Positions 8,238 to 16,204 of a stretch of 64,000 bases of DNA are shown here, piece by piece. The position numbers were made by a program, and so were the translations under genes. This DNA comes from Pseudarthrobacter sulfonivorans (GTDB lineage: Bacteria; Actinomycetota; Actinomycetes; Actinomycetales; Micrococcaceae): NCBI RefSeq assembly GCF_014712225.1, contig NZ_JACXBW010000018.1, forward strand, positions 24,321 to 88,320, written 5' to 3'. How positions within the stretch are numbered: position 1 is the first letter of the stretch; every line of letters starts with the position of its first letter. The notes under the pieces were generated by a model that did not search any database, was not told where the DNA came from, and saw nothing but the letters and a program-made list of their open reading frames with translations.

Positions 8238-8379
8238 CTGATAACTGAGGCCAACACCCGAGGGGTCCGAGTGGAACCAAGGTGCTGAAAAAGAAGCGCT
8301 GTACTAGCGAACAGATGGGTCGTCCGGTTGTACTGCGGCGTCACGGGGCAGGCCGCCTGCGGCAAACCTGCTGCGACAG

Positions 8380-8613
8380 CTAGCCGATCCGACGGGTGTG
8401 CACCTCGTCGTCGTCTTCTTCCAAATCTTCCGCGTACTTATCCACGTAAGCCGAATAGTCCGGTTCAACCGGGTCATTCGCGAAATGGCTCGTGGCAAGA
8501 CCTTCACGACCCTTGAGCTCACGCTGAAGGGCCGAATAATCAGTGTTCGGGGAGTAGTACTTAATGTCCCGAGCCTGCTTGGTAGCTTTTGCCTTTTGAC
8601 GGCCGCGCCCCAT
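8380..8613 (-). CDS. DUF3073 family protein
   Basis: A 77-residue cytoplasmic protein, highly conserved in Actinobacteria, function unknown. The N-terminus MGRGRQKAKATKQARDIKYY is the family hallmark: a basic patch, then SPNTDYSALQREL and an acidic tail YAEDLEEDDDEVHTRR. The ATG at 8613 has AGGGGGT 5-6 nt upstream; the frame stays open to 8700 but those residues are not family-like. A TAATCT box about 80 nt upstream may be its promoter. It is divergent from the septum-formation-like gene. Confidence 0.9.
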   Translation of the reverse strand: MGRGRQKAKATKQARDIKYYSPNTDYSALQRELKGREGLATSHFANDPVEPDYSAYVDKYAEDLEEDDDEVHTRRIG

Positions 8614-8885
8614 GGCGTGACCCCCTTTTGTACTCGGACCGGAGGTGGTCACCTTGGCTATCGGTGAGGCCCCGGAATGTTTGGTCAATTTGTCGTACAC
8701 CTAGATTACATGCTTTCGGCGGCAGGTGCTTGCCAGCCTGTGCGTCGGAGCGCCCTATCCGGTACCCTTTCCGCGACGAACCGCGGGTTCCCGGCATTTT
8801 TGTTGGATAGAGTCTCTTCAAGAGCTGCCGGTCCGGGGTGCACGGAACGGCACCCCGACGAGGTGAAATCCAGGAGGGTATCCGG

Positions 8886-9527
8886 ATGGACAACCAGGAA
8901 CAACGTCCCATCCCACCCAAACCTGCTGCCCCGCCCGCAGCCGGTTTGGCGCAGGTGGCGGCCCAGCCGGCTCCGGCAGAACCTTCCCCGCAGAAGCACC
9001 GTCGGGCCGCGTCCATCCTGCTGAAGGCTGTGTTCGCATTGGTTCTGATTGGAGTTGTGGTGGCCCTGGTGTGGCTCGCCGACCGGCTGGGTTCCGAACC
9101 AGCCGCCCCGCCCGGCGACCCCGGTTCCGTTGTCGTGGAGATCTCCCCCACACCCCTGCCGACCCCGCTCGCGTTGCCGCGGGAGGGTGTGACGCCGCCC
9201 GACTACCGCTTGGGGGACTGCTATAAGGATTTTGACCCCGCGGCCCTCCGGTCAACGGTGGTGGCCTGCGATACCGGCCACTCCGCCCAGTTGGTGGCCG
9301 TGTTCCGCTACCCGGCCAAAGATTCCTACCCGGGCCGGGAAGCCCTCGCCGCCAAGGCCTTGGAAGCCTGCCGGGCGGTCAAGCTGGCGCCGGCAGCCGA
9401 CGCCTACACGCTGAACTTCCAGCGCGCTTATCCCAGCGGCACCAGCTGGGATTCCGGTGACCGCAGGGTGGACTGCTACGTGACGGCCGACGGCGGGAAC
9501 GTCATCAACGCCAGCGTGCTCCCCTGA
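8886..9527 (+). CDS. Septum-formation-family membrane protein
   Basis: A 213-residue protein with a Pro/Ala/Gln-rich cytoplasmic N-terminus (1-40), one membrane helix (about 44-65, LLKAVFALVLIGVVVALVWL) and an extracytoplasmic domain with four cysteines (GDCYKDF, VACDTGHSAQLV, EACRAV, VDCYVT). The C-D-x-x-H-S/E pattern with paired cysteines resembles the 'septum formation' domain of actinobacterial cell-division-associated proteins; the role is inferred from that family. The ATG has AGGAGG 7 nt upstream. A TAGAGT box about 75 nt upstream may be its promoter. Confidence 0.75.
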   Translation: MDNQEQRPIPPKPAAPPAAGLAQVAAQPAPAEPSPQKHRRAASILLKAVFALVLIGVVVALVWLADRLGSEPAAPPGDPGSVVVEISPTPLPTPLALPREGVTPPDYRLGDCYKDFDPAALRSTVVACDTGHSAQLVAVFRYPAKDSYPGREALAAKALEACRAVKLAPAADAYTLNFQRAYPSGTSWDSGDRRVDCYVTADGGNVINASVLP

Positions 9528-9625
9528 GCCTCCAAGGGAGCACCACGGAGGGGTGCCGGCACTAGCGCGTACGCGGGCAGGGGGCGGACAATTGGAGCAC
9601 TCTGCAGTGTCCGTTCGGAGCCGTC

Positions 9626-10444
9626 ATGCGCAGTTCATCAGGCTGGCTAAAAAAACACAGGCTTCCGGCCTTCTTTGTCCTGACCTACGCAATTTCCTGG
9701 GCATCGTGGCCCGCATACGCGTCAGGGCTGATTCCCCGCATGGAATTTTTGCCCGTCGGCCCGCTTGCTGCGGCCATTATCGTCATCGCTCTCGCCGAAG
9801 GCCGCGCCGGTTTCCGCACCTGGGGACGGCGGCTCCTCCGCTGGCGCGTCGGGTGGGTCTGGTACGCCGTTGCACTGCTGTTCCCGGCCGCCTTTGTCCT
9901 GATCACGGGGCTCATCACGATGGCGCTCGGGGCCTCTGCCCCGGGCCTCGGGCAGCTGACATGGAGCGGGCTGCTGACCGTCTTCGCCGTCCGGCTGGTC
10001 AACCCGCTGGACGGGCCGTTGGGCGAGGAGCCCGGTTTCCGCGGCTACGCGCTCCCGCTGCTGCAGGCTGCCCGTCCTCCGCTGCTGTCCGCAGCCATCC
10101 TCGGCGTCCTGGTTGCCCTCTGGCACGTGCCGCTGGTCCTCTTTGGCGGGCTGAGCCTGATCGGCTTGCCGACGACGTTCGCCATCACGTTCCTCTACGT
10201 GTGGCTCTTCAACCGCACAGGCGGCAGCGTCCTGTTGACGTACCTGTTCCACAACAGCCAAGGCACTTTCACGGTGGGTTCCGTCGGCTTTGCCGCCGCC
10301 GACGCCGGACGCGCGGAGCTGATCTACTTCGCGGTGGTCGTTCTCGCGGTTCTGGCCACCATGACGCTGGACCGCAGGGCCTGGCGCAAGGCACCCCGCC
10401 CTGCCACCGCCGTCGGGCGCTTCTCCCTGAGGAGGGAGCAATGA
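9626..10444 (+). CDS. CPBP-family intramembrane metalloprotease (Abi/Rce1-like)
   Basis: A 272-residue polytopic membrane protein with about seven hydrophobic segments. The family motifs are present in order: GEEPGFRGY (EExxxR) near residue 133, a membrane His in ALWHVPL, and FHNSQG with the conserved His/Asn near 212. Members cleave within the membrane; in bacteria many relate to bacteriocin self-immunity or envelope processes. The ATG at 9626 has weak purine-rich sequence upstream (CGGAG). The stop overlaps the next gene by 4 bp. Confidence 0.85.
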   Translation: MRSSSGWLKKHRLPAFFVLTYAISWASWPAYASGLIPRMEFLPVGPLAAAIIVIALAEGRAGFRTWGRRLLRWRVGWVWYAVALLFPAAFVLITGLITMALGASAPGLGQLTWSGLLTVFAVRLVNPLDGPLGEEPGFRGYALPLLQAARPPLLSAAILGVLVALWHVPLVLFGGLSLIGLPTTFAITFLYVWLFNRTGGSVLLTYLFHNSQGTFTVGSVGFAAADAGRAELIYFAVVVLAVLATMTLDRRAWRKAPRPATAVGRFSLRREQ

Positions 10445-11052
10445 CATCACCACTCGCTAAAGCTGCCGGACCTATCGCAGTGGTGTCCGGCGTCGTTTTC
10501 GCCGCTGTTGACGTGGCCCGCCTGCTCGCCGCCGACCGGAGCCGCGAACGGATCGACATGATGCGGCAGACGCCTTTCATAGCAGCCAACGCCCTGTACT
10601 GGGTGGTGTTCATCGGGCTTGTCCTGGCCCTGGTGGCCGTCTACTTCAGGCTCGGCGGCCGGGCGGGGGGACTGGGGGCAGTTGCATTCTGTTTCGCACT
10701 GGTGGGCACCCTGGACATGGCGGGCAACATGTGGTTTGACGGCTTTGCCGGCCCCTGGATCGCCGACGTCGCGCCCGGTGCCATCCTGGCCGGCGGCTCG
10801 GGAATGCTGGCGGTGGGCGGGCTGTCCAGCTACGTGCTTTTCGCCGCGGGCTGGATCGTCTTTGGCATCGCCGGCTGGCGTTCACACATGTTCCCGGCGT
10901 GGATCGGCCTGCTGTTCGTTGTCGCAGGCCTCCTAGGCTACAACGCCGGGCTGCCGCCCTACGGGATCCCCATCGGCTTGGCCATGGCCGTCCTGGGGTG
11001 GTGGATCATCCGCACTGGAGCGCCTGCGGCGCACAACCGACCGGCGTCGTAA
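10441..11052 (+). CDS. Polytopic membrane protein, hypothetical
   Basis: A 203-residue protein with about six hydrophobic segments and short loops (NMWFDGFAGPW between helices three and four). It looks like the 'DUF4386-like' class of small membrane proteins but I cannot name it. Its ATG overlaps the CPBP protease stop (ATGA), and GAGGAG lies 6 nt upstream inside the protease gene, so the two are co-translated and may act together. Confidence 0.75.
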   Translation: MTSPLAKAAGPIAVVSGVVFAAVDVARLLAADRSRERIDMMRQTPFIAANALYWVVFIGLVLALVAVYFRLGGRAGGLGAVAFCFALVGTLDMAGNMWFDGFAGPWIADVAPGAILAGGSGMLAVGGLSSYVLFAAGWIVFGIAGWRSHMFPAWIGLLFVVAGLLGYNAGLPPYGIPIGLAMAVLGWWIIRTGAPAAHNRPAS

Positions 11053-11074
11053 CGCCCGGGATGGCACTTGGCAG

Positions 11075-11080
11075 CAGAAT
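11075..11080 (+). promoter_or_regulatory. -10-like box, leaderless start
   Basis: CAGAAT lies 6 nt before the ATG at 11087, and no Shine-Dalgarno is seen. Confidence 0.4.
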
Positions 11081-11086
11081 GGGATC

Positions 11087-12151
11087 ATGGAATTCAACCG
11101 GCTGCTGCAGATCCGGCGCATCTACGCACAGCCAGCCGCTCTAGAGCTTCCCAGGGGCAAGGAGATCATCGAGCGCTGGCCGGATGCCGACGTCGTGCTT
11201 GTCGATAATCACTGGAACATCCCGGAGGTGCACGGTGATGAGACGAACGTGCCCCGCTGGTCCCGGATCAAGACCGAGGCGCTGGTGCTTGGCGTCAAGA
11301 AGGCGCTGACCATCCAGCCGAACGGCCGGTCCGCGGACTTCATTGCGCCCTCCACCGCGAACGGCTGCGCCATGGCCTGCGCCTACTGCTACGTGCCCCG
11401 GCACAAGGGGTACAGCAACCCGGTTACGGTGTTCGCGAACATCGACCAGATTGCCGCGGCCCTCGAGCGGCATGCCACGCGCCAGGGCATAAAGCTCGAG
11501 CCCAACCAGTGCGATCCTGCACTGTGGATCTACGACATCGGCGAAAACAGCGACTGCTCCGTCGACGCGCTGATCAGTGACAACGTGGAGGATCTCGTCA
11601 CGCTCTTCCGGGACCTGCCAACCGCCAAACTGTCCTTTGCCACCAAGTACGTGAACCAGGCCATGCTCGGCTGGGACCACGGCGGTCACACCAGGATCCG
11701 CTTTTCGCTGATGCCCGCGGACCTGGCGAAATCGATTGACGTCCGGACCTCGCCGGTGGCTGGACGCATGGCGGCGATCAACGACTTCGTCGATGCCGGG
11801 TACGAGGTACACGTGAACTTCTCCCCTGTCATCATCACGGGCACCTGGCTCAAGGATTGGGAGGAGCTGCTGCGCCAACTCGATGCCACCCTGACCGCCG
11901 CCGCAAAGGCCCAACTCGCGGCAGAAGTCATCTTCCTGACCCACAACGAGCGGCTCCACGAGGTCAACCTGGGGTGGCATCCGCAGGCCGAAAATGTACT
12001 GTGGCGTCCGGACCTCCAGGAATCGAAGGTCTCCTCCAACGGCTTCACCAACGTCCGTTACCGCTCGGGAACCAAGGCCCGTTATGTGCGGCAGCTGACC
12101 GCGCTTATTGCGGAGATCGCGCCCTACTGCCGCATCCGCTACGCCTTCTGA
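11087..12151 (+). CDS. Spore-photoproduct-lyase family radical SAM protein
   Basis: A 354-residue radical SAM enzyme. Cys94, Cys98 and Cys101 (GCAMACAYCYVPRHKGY) form the CxxxCxxC 4Fe-4S/SAM site. The surrounding order DNH near 40, RSADFIAPSTANGC, WIYDIGENSDCSVDA, KLSFATKYVN, RIRFSLMP and VHVNFSPVI matches spore photoproduct lyase, which splits UV-induced thymine dimers in spore DNA. A Cys near the C-terminus (APYCRIRYAF) is present. Micrococcaceae do not form endospores, so the real substrate is open; DNA or nucleotide photoproduct repair is the likely area. Start set by the -10-like box 6 nt upstream. Confidence 0.8.
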   Translation: MEFNRLLQIRRIYAQPAALELPRGKEIIERWPDADVVLVDNHWNIPEVHGDETNVPRWSRIKTEALVLGVKKALTIQPNGRSADFIAPSTANGCAMACAYCYVPRHKGYSNPVTVFANIDQIAAALERHATRQGIKLEPNQCDPALWIYDIGENSDCSVDALISDNVEDLVTLFRDLPTAKLSFATKYVNQAMLGWDHGGHTRIRFSLMPADLAKSIDVRTSPVAGRMAAINDFVDAGYEVHVNFSPVIITGTWLKDWEELLRQLDATLTAAAKAQLAAEVIFLTHNERLHEVNLGWHPQAENVLWRPDLQESKVSSNGFTNVRYRSGTKARYVRQLTALIAEIAPYCRIRYAF

Positions 12152-12168
12152 GGTATTTGGCGCCGCGC

Positions 12169-12174
12169 TAGACT
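12169..12174 (+). promoter_or_regulatory. -10 box of a leaderless promoter
   Basis: TAGACT lies 5 nt before the ATG at 12180, just after the radical SAM gene. Confidence 0.55.
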
Positions 12175-12179
12175 GGATC

Positions 12180-13010
12180 ATGATCGGTGCCCGCGCCCGT
12201 TTTCCGGCCTGGCTCGTTGCCCTGGCGATTCTCCTCGGTGCCTGCGCGCCCGCGATCCGTCTCGACGCCGTCGCGACCGGTCAGCCTACCTCCGCCATCT
12301 CCTCGGTGCCGTCAGCCGCGGATGGGACCGCCGCGGCCCCGCAGCAGACCACGCTCCCCGCACCAGCCCCCGGCCCCGCGTCGGTTCCCACGCCAGCGCC
12401 GGCGCCTCAGGCGTTCGCCCTCAACCTCTACCAGGAGGGGGACTTCGTGCCGCAGTACACCTTCGACTGGTGTGTTGCGGCGAGCATCCAGATGGCGCAC
12501 AACCTCATCGATGACACCGGCGGCGGCACGTGGACCGCTAGCGCTCACCAGGGCGAGCTGTGGGAGATGGCCCGGGCACGGTCGTCCAACTCGTTCAATG
12601 GTGCCAACCCGTTCGGCTGGGCGCAGGTGCTGACCGAGGTCGGGATGGGCCCATACAAGGTGGTCAGCATCGCCGACTATGGGGACGCGCTGCGGACCGC
12701 GGCGCGCGCCATCGCGGACACGGACCGGCCGGTTGGGCTGGTCATGTGGAGCGGCCGCCACGCGTGGGTGATGAGCGGGTTTGAGTCGCTCGGCGATCCC
12801 GCCCAATTCCCCGAGTTCACGGTCACCGGCATCCGCGTCCAGGATCCGCTCTACCCTTACGGCAGCGGGCAGTGGGGACCGTCACCCGCGCCGAACAGCC
12901 TGCTTACCCCCGAGCAGTTGGCAACGCAGTTCGTGGCCCGCGAGCCGCGACGCTGGAGCAGCGATCTGCCAACCGGCTACCTGCTGGTACTGCCGACCGC
13001 CCCGGCCTGA
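12180..13010 (+). CDS. C39-like cysteine-peptidase-fold lipoprotein
   Basis: A 276-residue exported lipoprotein. The signal peptide ends in a lipobox LLGAC (Cys about residue 22), followed by a long Pro/Ala/Ser linker to about residue 80. The folded part has FDWCVAASIQMAHNLI with a candidate nucleophile Cys, GANPFGWAQVL, and GRHAWVMSGFE with the catalytic His, the order seen in papain-like C39 peptidases. It may cleave peptides at the cell surface or be an inactive relative. The start is fixed by a TAGACT box 5 nt upstream. The stop codon lies inside a perfect palindromic terminator. Confidence 0.7.
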   Translation: MIGARARFPAWLVALAILLGACAPAIRLDAVATGQPTSAISSVPSAADGTAAAPQQTTLPAPAPGPASVPTPAPAPQAFALNLYQEGDFVPQYTFDWCVAASIQMAHNLIDDTGGGTWTASAHQGELWEMARARSSNSFNGANPFGWAQVLTEVGMGPYKVVSIADYGDALRTAARAIADTDRPVGLVMWSGRHAWVMSGFESLGDPAQFPEFTVTGIRVQDPLYPYGSGQWGPSPAPNSLLTPEQLATQFVAREPRRWSSDLPTGYLLVLPTAPA

Positions 13011-13023
13011 TCAGGCCGGGGCG
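12998..13023. terminator. Perfect 26-bp palindrome between convergent genes
   Basis: CGCCCCGGCCTGA and its exact complement meet with no loop at 13010/13011. It includes the upstream stop codon and lies between two convergent genes, so it can terminate both transcripts. Confidence 0.7.
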
Positions 13024-13038
13024 TGTGCCGGCTCCCGG

Positions 13039-14286
13039 TCACCGCAGGGGGTCGAAGGCGCGGATCTCGTCCGGAATGTGCCCGGTGGCGATCTGCTCGG
13101 CCAGCAGTTTGCCGGTGGCCGGTCCAAGCACAACACCCCACATGCCGTGCCCGCCGGCGACGTAGACCCCGGGGGAACGGGTCGCGCCGACCACCGGCAG
13201 CCCGTCAGGCGTCACCGGACGGGCCCCCACCCAAATGTCCTCGAGGTTCTCCAGATCCATGTTGGTGAACAGCGGCCGCACCGAGGCGAGGATGGCGTCA
13301 ATGCGTCCCGTCTGCAATGGCTCGTCCGGACCGCGGAACTCCATGGTGCCGGCAATCCGAAGCCGGCCCTGGTATGGCGTGCACGCCACCCGGCGGGCCG
13401 GGAAGTAGATGGGGAACTCGGCGGGATCGTCCGTGGCGACACTGAAGGAATAGCCGCGGCCGGCCTGGATCCGGCTCTTCACGCCGAGCGGCTTGGCCAG
13501 CGCCGGCAGCCAGGCTCCGGTGGCCAGCACCACGACGTCGGCGTCAACGGGCTCCTGCCCATAGCTCTCCACGGAGATCCCCTGCGGGCCGTGACGCAAT
13601 GAGCGCACTTCCATGCCGGTCAGGATTTTTCCGCCGCGGGCCTGCACCGCATCGGCCAGGGCCTGAACAAACGGCCCGGGTTCGATGAAGCGCTGCTCCT
13701 CCATTTCGTAGACCGTTGAAACGCCGGCGGAGAGCTGCGGCACCTTGAGCTGCGGATTGTCCAGGCGCGTGAGCGGCACCTTCTGCCCGGCCTTCTCCAC
13801 CTGCCGGATCTCGTGGATGAACGGCCGGCTTTCCTTTTCCCGCTCGAATCCGATGACAAAGGGTCCCTTCCGCGTCCACGCGTCCACGCCGCCGGAAGTC
13901 AGCTCATCGAAGGCGTCCAGGGCCATCCGGTCGATCGGCGTCAGCGCAGCCATGGCCTTGCCCCAGGCCCTGGCAGTGGCGTGCAGGCCGAAGCGTGCCA
14001 GGAACGCCCACAGCTTCGGATCCAGCCGCGCCGGGATATGCAGCGGCGCAGTAGCATCAAGCAGTGCCTTCGGGGCGTAGGACCACAGGGTCGGATCAGC
14101 CAGCGGCATGGCCATGCCTGGCGTGAGCCAGCCGGCGTTGCCCCACGAGGCGCCGGCGGCAACGGCGGAGCGCTCGAGGACTGTCACCTCGATGCCGCGT
14201 TCCTGCAGATGCCAGGCCGTAGCCAGGCCAACCATTCCAGCACCGACAACGACGGCGGTGCGCGGCGACTGTGCGCGTGAATACAT
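13039..14286 (-). CDS. dadA: FAD-dependent D-amino-acid dehydrogenase (DadA-like)
   Basis: A 415-residue FAD enzyme of the DAO family that oxidatively deaminates D-amino acids, passing electrons to the respiratory chain. TAVVVGAGMVGLATAWHL (residues 9-26) is the Rossmann GxGxxG site; GASWGNAGWLTPG is the DadA-type segment after the first helix; the C-terminus has VGARPVTPDGLPVVGA and GHGMWGVVLGPATGKLLAE closing the FAD site. The ATG at 14286 has GGGAGAG 4-5 nt upstream; the longer frame to 14385 runs into the divergent promoter. It is divergent from an Lrp-type regulator, which probably controls it. Confidence 0.85.
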   Translation of the reverse strand: MYSRAQSPRTAVVVGAGMVGLATAWHLQERGIEVTVLERSAVAAGASWGNAGWLTPGMAMPLADPTLWSYAPKALLDATAPLHIPARLDPKLWAFLARFGLHATARAWGKAMAALTPIDRMALDAFDELTSGGVDAWTRKGPFVIGFEREKESRPFIHEIRQVEKAGQKVPLTRLDNPQLKVPQLSAGVSTVYEMEEQRFIEPGPFVQALADAVQARGGKILTGMEVRSLRHGPQGISVESYGQEPVDADVVVLATGAWLPALAKPLGVKSRIQAGRGYSFSVATDDPAEFPIYFPARRVACTPYQGRLRIAGTMEFRGPDEPLQTGRIDAILASVRPLFTNMDLENLEDIWVGARPVTPDGLPVVGATRSPGVYVAGGHGMWGVVLGPATGKLLAEQIATGHIPDEIRAFDPLR

Positions 14287-14361
14287 TCCACTCTCCCTCA
14301 ACCATGACGCATGCCACATGGCATTGGCTTCAGTCTGAAGAATGTAAAAACGAACCTCAAT

Positions 14362-14375
14362 TGATTCGGCAATCA
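14362..14375. promoter_or_regulatory. Candidate Lrp-type operator
   Basis: TGATT-CGGC-AATCA is a perfect 5-4-5 inverted repeat in an AT-rich patch between the divergent dadA and lrp-like genes, as expected for a local Lrp/AsnC binding site. Confidence 0.5.
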
Positions 14376-14395
14376 TTCTGGGCAAAGCTGTGATT

Positions 14396-14917
14396 ATGCC
14401 AATTCATTCAGAAAAGATCGGACGTTTGTCGCCGGAACCGAAGAACGGTCGGCACCCGGTTCTGGACGAAACGGACCACCTCATCATCCAGATGCTGCAG
14501 GCCGACGCGCGGATGCCGAACAATGCCATCGCCGCTGCTGCGGGCATCGCCCCCTCCACCTGCCACGGCCGGATCCGCTCCCTTCAGGAGCGGGGCATCA
14601 TCCGCGGCTTCCACGCGGATGTGGATCCGGCGGCAGTAGGGCGGGGACTGCAGGCCCTGATCGCCATCCGGCTGCATGCCCATGCGCGGTCCAACCTCAC
14701 GGAGTTCGAAAAATATCTGGCCGGGCTGCCCGCCGTCGAGAGCATCTTCTTCGTCACGGGAGACCGGGATTTTCTCATTCACGTCGCTGTGACTGATTCG
14801 GCCGCGCTCCGTGACCTGGTGGCAGCCAACCTCAGCCTCAGGCCGGAAGTGGCGGGGACGAATACCACCGTGATTTTTGAATACTTGCGACCGACCGACA
14901 GATCGCCCGCTGCCTGA
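14396..14917 (+). CDS. Lrp/AsnC-family transcriptional regulator
   Basis: A 173-residue regulator. After a 25-residue tail, residues about 26-75 form the AsnC-type HTH (LDETDHLIIQMLQADARMPN, then AIAAAAGIAPSTCHGRIRSL), and residues about 85-165 the RAM ligand-binding domain (ALIAIRLHAHA, VTGDRDFLIHVAV). Such proteins sense amino acids and form dimers to octamers. Divergence from dadA and the 14362-14375 palindrome suggest control of D-amino-acid catabolism. GTG at 14390 is an alternative start two codons earlier. Confidence 0.85.
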   Translation: MPIHSEKIGRLSPEPKNGRHPVLDETDHLIIQMLQADARMPNNAIAAAAGIAPSTCHGRIRSLQERGIIRGFHADVDPAAVGRGLQALIAIRLHAHARSNLTEFEKYLAGLPAVESIFFVTGDRDFLIHVAVTDSAALRDLVAANLSLRPEVAGTNTTVIFEYLRPTDRSPAA

Positions 14918-14954
14918 TCGCGTCTCCGGCGTTGCTTCAAGGCAGGCGACGCCG

Positions 14955-16028
14955 TTACCAGCCTCCGCGCGTGGGAGTGTGTCCCTTTCGGGCATCGTCG
15001 GGCATTGCCATTTCCGCCCGCAGCCCCAGGAGCCGGATAGGGCGGTCCGGTTCGATTGCGGTTGCGAGGTCCAGGGCCCGCGCGAGGATTTCGTTCCGGT
15101 CGAAGGTCTCTGGGATCTTCCTGGCGTGGGTTGTCGTGGAGAATGGCGCGTACCGGATCTTGAGAGTCAGCCCGACCACGGGCCGGCCTTCGGCCACAAC
15201 ATCCTCCAGGACACGCGCTGTCAGGTCCCTGACGGCGTCGTCCACCTGGGCGGGCTCGGTCAGGTCCTGCTGAAAGGTGGTTTCCCGGCTATGCCCGCGG
15301 GCCACCCACGGGGTGTCGTCGACGACGCTGGCGCCATCCCCGCGTCCCAATTCCGCGTACCAGGGACCCATCCTGGGCCCAAATTCCGGGACCAGGTCCT
15401 GGGGGTCTGCCGCAGCGAGCTGGGCGACGGTGCTGATGCCGAGTTTGGCCAGCCGGCCCGACACTTTGGTTCCGACGCCCCACAGGTCCTTGGTGGGGCG
15501 GTGGCCCATGACCTCCAGCCAGTTCCCGGCAGTGAGCCGGAAGACGCCGGCCGGCTTGCCGAAGCCGGTGGCGACCTTGGCCCGGACCAGGGTGTCGCCG
15601 ATGCCCACGCTGCAGTGCAGCCGTGTTTGCTCCAGGACAGCGGCCTGCACCTGCCGTGCATAGGCTTCCGGATTTTCTGTCTCGGTGCCGATAAAGGCTT
15701 CGTCCCAGCCGAGCACCTGCACGGTGGCGCCCGGCTGCGCGCGCAGGGTAGCCATCACCGTTTCAGAGGCCGCGAGATAAGCCTCGTGATCAACGGGCAG
15801 GACCACGGCGTCAGGCACTTTCCGGACCGCAATGCGCAAGGGCATTCCGGAACCCACGCCGAACGCCCTGGCTTCATAGGAGGCGGTCGACACCACAGCC
15901 CGTTCCGTCGGGTCGCCCCGGCCGCCGACAATGACCGGTTTGCCCGCAAGCTCCGGCCGCCGGAGCACTTCGACCGCGGCGATGAATTGGTCGAGATCGA
16001 CATGCAGCACCCACGGGATTCCGCTCAC
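14955..16028 (-). CDS. dinB: Y-family DNA polymerase, DinB2 type
   Basis: A 357-residue translesion polymerase. HVDLDQFIAAVE (residues 9-20) holds the first catalytic Asp, GWDEAF near residue 109 the Asp-Glu pair. CSVGIGDTLVRAKVATGFGKPAG and LWGVGTKVSGRLAKLGI (helix-hairpin-helix) follow, then the little-finger domain. The residue after D-x-D-Q-F is Ile16, where ordinary DinB proteins have Phe or Tyr; in mycobacterial DinB2 this 'steric gate' is Leu and the enzyme readily inserts ribonucleotides. By analogy this enzyme may do the same. There is no beta-clamp tail motif that I can see at the C-terminus. Confidence 0.88.
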   Translation of the reverse strand: MSGIPWVLHVDLDQFIAAVEVLRRPELAGKPVIVGGRGDPTERAVVSTASYEARAFGVGSGMPLRIAVRKVPDAVVLPVDHEAYLAASETVMATLRAQPGATVQVLGWDEAFIGTETENPEAYARQVQAAVLEQTRLHCSVGIGDTLVRAKVATGFGKPAGVFRLTAGNWLEVMGHRPTKDLWGVGTKVSGRLAKLGISTVAQLAAADPQDLVPEFGPRMGPWYAELGRGDGASVVDDTPWVARGHSRETTFQQDLTEPAQVDDAVRDLTARVLEDVVAEGRPVVGLTLKIRYAPFSTTTHARKIPETFDRNEILARALDLATAIEPDRPIRLLGLRAEMAMPDDARKGHTPTRGGW

Positions 16029-16095
16029 GCCACCAGTCTGCCCTAAACATCCCTGGCAAGCATCGTGCCCTGCTGCGCCACCAGGGCGGCGAAAG

Positions 16096-16145
16096 TTGAC
16101 TTTTCAACCATTAGTGGCAGAATAGATGCATACGCATATAGATGC
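16096..16145 (+). promoter_or_regulatory. Promoter with overlapping inverted repeats before the SDR gene
   Basis: TTGACT (16096-16101) and AGAATA (16119-16124) are spaced by 17 nt. Immediately downstream three 4-nt half-sites alternate at 4-nt gaps: ATGC (16126), GCAT (16134) and ATGC (16142), giving two overlapping palindromes over the expected transcription start, a likely repressor site. Confidence 0.45.
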
Positions 16146-16204
16146 GCACCGCGGAACATCGACACAACCGTGCCCGCGAAATCGCTTAGAGATTGGACTG
16201 ACTC

